Positions 55,301-59,369 of a DNA stretch of 59,369 bases are shown piece by piece. The notes beneath the pieces are model-generated. The model was not told the DNA's origin. It ran no database searches and saw only the letters and a program-made list of their open reading frames with translations. The position numbers and the translations under genes are program-made. Position 1 is the first letter of the stretch, and every line of letters begins with the position of its first letter. The stretch comes from Campylobacterales bacterium (GTDB taxonomy: Bacteria; Campylobacterota; Campylobacteria; Campylobacterales; Sulfurimonadaceae): NCBI GenBank assembly GCA_026390075.1, contig JAPLGP010000010.1, positions 1 to 59,369 on the forward strand. The letters are read 5' to 3'.

Positions 55301-55447
55301 CCATAAAGCATTGTAAATCTCAGCCTTCGCCGTCATAGTTCCAAAATCATTTTCAACAAATGTAGCATATCCACATGCCATGGCAAATATAAGCATCAAA
55401 ACCGCCATGGTCTTCATAGAAGCAAAATAAGATAGTAGTTTTTTCAT
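52322..55447 (-). CDS. ccsBA: Cytochrome c biogenesis protein CcsBA (ResB-ResC fusion)
   Basis: The 1041-residue membrane protein joins ResB (about 1-450, with an N-terminal hydrophobic start and periplasmic loops) and ResC/CcsA (about 760-1041) with the heme-binding WWD-like ESWGRYWGWDPKETWALVT and flanking His. It moves heme across the membrane and joins it to apocytochrome c (system II). Such fusions are typical of Campylobacterota. Three CCACATGCC copies lie in the coding sequence. Confidence 0.95.
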   Translation of the reverse strand: MKKLLSYFASMKTMAVLMLIFAMACGYATFVENDFGTMTAKAEIYNALWFEILLGFLTLNLILNIINFKMYTLKKAPLFIFHMAFIIILIGAAITRFVGFEGSMHIREGASSSVISSSDTYFSVNVSSNDKSASTTQKVYLSKKSSNTLSSSLVVDGKKVSVAMVEYIPDAVETLVEEKENGIAVANMMVTGGGKGKPVKLKQGEFYETAEFVLDFDSNGSFDKPVISLFMEDNKLFMKHPMTLNSLKMDDGSKGELASNDKEPFAIRTLFTNASSSFVLREFFPHATIKIVSNPKASAKQAGFDALRLDVKVDNVAQEVMIFGVSGAMAQENYNKINGVGVSISYGSKEIKIPFEIQLKDFQLDRYPGSMSPASYASEVVLIDKEQNIEMPYRIFMNNILAHRGYRFFQASYDQDEQGTVLSVNNDPGTLPSYIGYFLLALGMFWSLFSQQNRFSKLAEKAKKASEQKAVPVILACGLLFSFTPSFAEELNPAIKTILSFNAEHAKKFGALVIQDSGGRMKPLDTLSTEILAKIHADVSVHVGATVLNSNQVMLGMMVRPDVYRDVKMIYTKDEAINKILGVEADTKYVSFSQFFADPENMSDYKLASVVEEATRKEPKFRNKLDKAALSIDERVNVTYMVYTGSLIKMWPKPNDVTNKWFPTIDALQTFSAENGEKLRAIAVEYFTAIDDALVSGNWSKSDNALMKLAEYQKFYGAEVYPSENRILAEVFYNKAKIFETIYPLYFLIGFVLLILSFVKILKPNFNMKIYTKVTLILLIVLFISHTIGLANRWYISGHAPWSDGYESMIYIAWATVLAGFIFSKRSSMTMASTGVLAGLILFVAHLNWMNPQVTNLVPVLNSYWLSIHVSMITGSYGFLGLGALLGFITILLFILKTPANEKHISLSIKELNAINEMSLMAGLVLLTVGNFLGGVWANESWGRYWGWDPKETWALVTILVYAVVLHLRFIKEIYSDFNFSVISLLSFTSVIMTYFGVNYYLAGLHSYAKGDSVPIPDFVPVTYLIIFVVIALAYRNRKLV

Positions 55448-55520
55448 AAGAATAATCCTTTATTTAAAAAGGGGTATTCTAGTCAAACTAAGCTAATAAA
55501 TGGTTAAATAAATATTTATA

Positions 55521-57638
55521 CTATTTTTTACTAACCATATTATCTAAGAGAACAAAAAGTTCTTGTGATGCTTTTTCAGCACCCTTAAACATATCTGCAA
55601 TCTCACTTGAGTTTGAATTTATATCTTTTTGAAGAATGCTCATCGCTTTTGCTACACTTGCATGTACTATTTTATGTGGTTCTAAAACAGATGTATAAAC
55701 ACTTGTACTAGAAAAATTCTTTTTACCCTCATTTTCATACCATCTTCCAAGATTACAAGTTGTGTGGTCAGTAAGTGCCGTATCTACTTTTCTCTCAAGT
55801 ACATTTGAATACGCTATATTTTTGAAAATCATATGGTCAAGTTTTGCCATATTTATAAAGAGTTCATGACCAATAAAAGTGTTATCTGATTTAATTTTTT
55901 TAGCATTATCGACTAATTCTAAAAGTACATTTTTAAACGCATCCAGTTTATCTTGTGAAGAGACTGCATGTTCTTCAATTTTTTCACTATTTTCTGACAT
56001 ACTTATAGAATTCTGTTTGAGTACACTTATGTTTGCTTCTACTTCACTTGTTGCTTTTTGAGTTCTCTCTGCTAGTTTACGAACTTCATCCGCTACAACC
56101 GCAAAACCTCGACCATGTTCACCCGCTCGTGCTGCTTCGATAGCAGCATTCAGAGCCAGTAGGTTTGTTTGATCAGAAATATCTTTAATCAAAGATATTA
56201 CATTATATATTTCTTCAACATTTGTATTTAACTGCGCTGAAGAGACTCTTGAATCACTAATCATTTCAGTAATACTTGCTATAGTATTCATGATTTCGCT
56301 TGTAGAATGCGTCACTCTTACGATTACATTTTCGGTTGCTTCATTGAGATTATTTATTTCATCGATGTTATCAACATTATTTTTAAGACTATCTCTAAGA
56401 TTGTTAGCATTATGTATAGACCCATTTATCATCTCATCTGAAAGCATTAAATTAAGTCTATTTTTTTCTAAACTTACTTCAACTTCTTTTGTTGAGGCTT
56501 GTGCTATTTGAGCCTGTACATGTGATTCGTGTGCTATTTGCTCTACTTTATCTAAAAACTTATTGAAACTTGCACTTGCATGACCTAACTCATCATCAGA
56601 TAAAATAGGTAATCTTTTTGACAAGTCAGCATCACCGGATGCTAGTTCATTTGCTACTTTATCAAGATTTTTGATAGGTTCAGATACTGCTTTTCTCACA
56701 ATAATGACTAAAAAAACTAAAACAAATAAATTTAAGAGAGTAGTGATTAAAACTTGTCTAATCAGTGCTTCTTTAGAGTGAGAAAGCGTTCGCTCAACAT
56801 CAGAAATAGGCTTTGAGATGAGAGCATATCCGATAATTTCATTTGAAAAGTCAACTATAGGTTCAGATGTAACGAAATAATTTTTTGAGTATTGAGCTTT
56901 TTTTGTCTCTTCAATATTTATAGAACTCAAATCACTGAAATAATTTGTATCTATATCTTTTTGGGCTACTGCTAAAGCGTATTTACCAAGTTTTGGAGCG
57001 GACTCTAACTCTTTTGCGATAGACAGATGCTTGTTATCCAACAAAATAACGATATCGACACCATAGTTTTTCTTAGCAGATTTTACAACTGAACTCACAC
57101 CCTGCATAAATTCAATAGAACCCAAATAATGATTATTTTCCATAATAGGTGCTATACCACGAAACACAAGTCCTGCAGTACCAATTTCAATCGTTGCTAA
57201 AGGCTTTTGGTCTTCCTTTACTTTTACTATACTTTTTCTAAATGAGCTTAAATCATCACCAAAATTTTGAGGACTCCAATCTCTTAAAAAACTTTTAATA
57301 TTCGCATCATGAATATGAATTTTTATATTTTTAAATTCAGTATTCTCCTTGAAAATCTTTGAAAGATTAGTAAATCCATCAACAGCAATCTTTCTATCAC
57401 CCTCTTTTAATGCTTTTATTGCATAATAATTTTCAGCAATATTGATAGCATTTGTTAAACCTATGTTTTTTTTTGCCTCCATTAAATCGCTATATATGGA
57501 ACGAAGTGAGCTTTCTTGTGCGGTATAAACATCATTTTTCATCTGCTCAATTGAAAAAACATAGTTAACCACAATTATAATAAAACCTATAATTATAGAT
57601 ACTATTAACGGAACCTGAACTTTATTACTAATACTCAT
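55521..57638 (-). CDS. Methyl-accepting chemotaxis protein with CZB domain
   Basis: The 705-residue receptor has an N-terminal membrane segment, a periplasmic sensor of the Cache type (about 35-290), a second membrane segment (about 295-318), HAMP, a signalling domain with [20 protein letters not shown], and a C-terminal CZB zinc-binding domain with [15 protein letters not shown] and [10 protein letters not shown]. The CZB part likely senses zinc or redox. Confidence 0.92.
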   Translation of the reverse strand: MSISNKVQVPLIVSIIIGFIIIVVNYVFSIEQMKNDVYTAQESSLRSIYSDLMEAKKNIGLTNAINIAENYYAIKALKEGDRKIAVDGFTNLSKIFKENTEFKNIKIHIHDANIKSFLRDWSPQNFGDDLSSFRKSIVKVKEDQKPLATIEIGTAGLVFRGIAPIMENNHYLGSIEFMQGVSSVVKSAKKNYGVDIVILLDNKHLSIAKELESAPKLGKYALAVAQKDIDTNYFSDLSSINIEETKKAQYSKNYFVTSEPIVDFSNEIIGYALISKPISDVERTLSHSKEALIRQVLITTLLNLFVLVFLVIIVRKAVSEPIKNLDKVANELASGDADLSKRLPILSDDELGHASASFNKFLDKVEQIAHESHVQAQIAQASTKEVEVSLEKNRLNLMLSDEMINGSIHNANNLRDSLKNNVDNIDEINNLNEATENVIVRVTHSTSEIMNTIASITEMISDSRVSSAQLNTNVEEIYNVISLIKDISDQTNLLALNAAIEAARAGEHGRGFAVVADEVRKLAERTQKATSEVEANISVLKQNSISMSENSEKIEEHAVSSQDKLDAFKNVLLELVDNAKKIKSDNTFIGHELFINMAKLDHMIFKNIAYSNVLERKVDTALTDHTTCNLGRWYENEGKKNFSSTSVYTSVLEPHKIVHASVAKAMSILQKDINSNSSEIADMFKGAEKASQELFVLLDNMVSKK

Positions 57639-57885
57639 AAGTTGACCTTTTTCTTAATATTTTGTTAATTCTAACATATTGCTTATAAAATAATCTCTTT
57701 AACTTTATTTTTTTCTCATTCTCCATAATTTCCACATGCCAAGCGAACTCTCTCTTTCATAACTTCATAAATATTTTTATATCCATTTTTATATACAAGT
57801 ATGGTCTCTTTTTTTGTATGTGTTACAGATTTGATAAGCGTTTTTATAAGTCTTACAGGCTTTGCTTTTGTGAATGTGAACAATA
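57639..57885. other. Gap without a supported gene
   Basis: AT-rich; holds one CCACATGCC copy (57732). A cysteine/lysine-rich minus-strand frame of about 33 codons lacks an ATG and is not reported. Confidence 0.5.
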
Positions 57886-59124
57886 TCAATTAAATATTTT
57901 TACTTGATTTCTGCCCTCATTTTTAGCACAATAAAGTGCCACATCAGAGTTTTTAAGTAACTCAGAAATATTGGATTCATCATTTAAAGTCGCTAAACCG
58001 ATACTTACTGTGACTTTTATAACTTTATCTTCATAGAGTATGTTCATTTCTTCTGTACTAACTCTAATACGCTCAGCAAAAGAAATAGCTCCATCCTTAG
58101 ATGTATTTTGAAGTAATATACTAAACTCTTCTCCTCCAACACGACCAAATAAATCACTGTTTCTCAGTAATTCATTAACCGTTTTAGCAAATGACACAAT
58201 AACTTTATCTCCTGCTTGATGTCCAAAAGTATCATTTATATTTTTAAAATTATCTATGTCAATTGACAAAATGTGGATTTGAGTTTTATTGCGTAGTGCA
58301 ATATTAAAATATTTTTCACTAATGTCCATAAAATGACCTCTATTGTTTATTCCCGTAAGTGAATCCAGTTGCGATAATTTTCTCAACTCTTTTGTGCGTT
58401 CTTCTACTTTTAGTTCTAGTTCAACAGTATGCTTTAAAACTCTAAATATCAAAAAAATTATTATTATAGAAACAATAACTATCAGAATTTCTATCATCAT
58501 CTTTTTCTTTAAAATATCGTTTTTATTTGCAAAGTATTCCTCTAAATCTATTAAAATACTAATTCCACCTCTTATATCTCCAACTTTATAGCCCTGTTCA
58601 GCGTGACACTGCATACAAGATTCATTTGTAATAAGTGCCCCCATATATTTAAAACTTTTCTCTTTTTCATTAAATGTAAAAAACTCTGTTTTGCTTTTCT
58701 CTACCATAAATTTTAATGCTTCTTTTTCAAAGTTATTTGGAAAATTTGAAGGATTTAACGGGGCAAAAGATATAATTCTAAAAGTATAATCACCTGTTTT
58801 TGCAAGTTCTGAGAGTTGACTAGTCATCCAATCGGGGTTAATCTTTATGAGTGTCTGATTGTCTTCAGATTTTAAAGTATTATTTATGAGATATGGATTA
58901 GGTTCTTGATTTGGCTTTGGTTTTACATACACACCATCATACTGTGCATTCCAAATTCTATAATTTACTTGGTCATTAAAGTGAGTACGAGCTTGACTGA
59001 TAATATGTGTTTCTTCATTAGAAATTCTTGTTTTTGCAATATTTTCTATAAAATTAATCAAACCATAATCAACTACAATGGCAACTAATATAATAAATAT
59101 GTAGTTATACTTCAAACATATCAC
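57886..59124 (-). CDS. Diguanylate cyclase with a heme-binding sensor domain
   Basis: The 412-residue protein has an N-terminal membrane segment, a periplasmic domain (DUF3365/Tll0287-like) with a c-type heme motif CMQCH (about 167-171), a second membrane segment and a GGDEF domain (about 250-412) with GRVGGEEFSIL and the HxxGD region. It makes cyclic di-GMP, probably in response to redox state or a gas. Confidence 0.9.
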   Translation of the reverse strand: MICLKYNYIFIILVAIVVDYGLINFIENIAKTRISNEETHIISQARTHFNDQVNYRIWNAQYDGVYVKPKPNQEPNPYLINNTLKSEDNQTLIKINPDWMTSQLSELAKTGDYTFRIISFAPLNPSNFPNNFEKEALKFMVEKSKTEFFTFNEKEKSFKYMGALITNESCMQCHAEQGYKVGDIRGGISILIDLEEYFANKNDILKKKMMIEILIVIVSIIIIFLIFRVLKHTVELELKVEERTKELRKLSQLDSLTGINNRGHFMDISEKYFNIALRNKTQIHILSIDIDNFKNINDTFGHQAGDKVIVSFAKTVNELLRNSDLFGRVGGEEFSILLQNTSKDGAISFAERIRVSTEEMNILYEDKVIKVTVSIGLATLNDESNISELLKNSDVALYCAKNEGRNQVKIFN

Positions 59125-59187
59125 CTTTTCTCTTGATAAGAACTAACATCTATAGTTTATTCGTTTAACACTTTTTTGTAAGACTTC

Positions 59188-59237
59188 ATTAGACTTCTTG
59201 CAAAACTCAGATTGCTTCGTCATTCTTCCTCGCAATG
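59188..59237. repeat. Half of a dispersed palindromic repeat, cut at the centre
   Basis: agacttcttgcaaaactc and gattgcttcgtcattcttcc run into the gcaatg centre, but the right half (tgacggtcattgcg... to the right arm) is missing. The IS110 sequence follows directly. Confidence 0.8.
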
Positions 59238-59261
59238 TTCTGTGCTTAAAGTCAAGTCTTT

Positions 59262-59369
59262 TTAACAAATCTCTACCATTTTTCTTTCGTAGATATAGTT
59301 TGGAGTAAATGGTTTATTATGCTTTAAAACTCCAAATGCAATTCTAAGCAATTTATGAGCTACTGCAAT
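59262..59369 (-). mobile_element. IS110-family transposase, C-terminal end (partial)
   Basis: The minus-strand frame enters from the right edge and ends at 59262. Its last 35 residues read IAVAHKLLRIAFGVLKHNKP, then FTPNYIYERKMVEIC, the typical IS110/IS1111-type transposase C-terminus. The stop lies 24 bases from the apparent insertion point at 59237/59238. The rest of the element is outside the window. Confidence 0.72.

Overview
This AT-rich, gene-dense window comes from a nitrogen-fixing member of the Campylobacterota (Sulfurimonas / Sulfuricurvum / Arcobacter-like). That placement is an inference from gene content: a single fused CcsBA cytochrome c biogenesis protein, a Campylobacterota-like set of two-component and chemotaxis genes, and a scattered nif regulon without rRNA or nifHDK in view.

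Layout. 1-2478: the end of a type II secretion / pseudopilin cluster (GspK-like, GspF, pseudopilin, GspG). 2677-5400: a short nifQ, tpx and the activator nifA. 5562-8107: a WYL regulator, two tiny membrane proteins and an AAA ATPase with a frameshifted tail. 8263-12351: nifT, a FAD oxidoreductase, an aldo/keto reductase and nifU. 12639-16618: accessory island with a methyltransferase, an ApaLI-like nuclease, a TIR-like protein, a decayed toxin-antitoxin pair and a MITE-like element. 16699-21235: RNase H, ArsC-like protein, a PII protein with a short T-loop, a divergent rpoN and a second AAA ATPase. 21406-26058: LRR-GNAT fusion, two small nif-associated proteins, nifV and nifB. 26590-33264: second accessory island (two DinD-like proteins, a DUF3800 pair, a coiled-coil membrane protein, an MmeI-like restriction-modification enzyme). 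33387-40875: redoxin, SIR2-like protein, nifS, nifX, two ferredoxins, a Sel1-NifU fusion and small proteins. 41002-59124: mostly core genes (radA, carbonic anhydrase, fliL, acpS, thiS, two-component genes, a second nifQ, a cation transporter, hemH, ccsBA, a chemoreceptor, a diguanylate cyclase). 59262-end: the C-terminus of an IS110-family transposase.

Two genome-scale signals stand out. First, the 9-mer CCACATGCC (consensus WTTCCACATGCCRA) occurs at least 44 times on the two strands, in genes and between them, and several times as inverted pairs forming hairpins after genes. This is what DNA uptake sequences look like. Second, seven exact copies of TAGAAC-N5-WTGCA, plus two near copies, lie just upstream of nif-associated genes (nifB, nifU, nifQ, PII, redoxin-nifS operon, ferredoxin-nifX operon and others). 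They have the spacing of sigma-54 -24/-12 promoters but lack the GG of the -24 element. The same window encodes an RpoN with a changed RpoN box and a NifA with GAFTDA instead of GAFTGA. Together these suggest a nif-dedicated sigma-54 regulon with its own promoter code.

Dispersed palindromic repeats (ends AGACTTCTTGCAAAACTC, core GATTGCTTCGTC) fill many gaps, and the IS110 element at the right end appears to have inserted into the middle of one.
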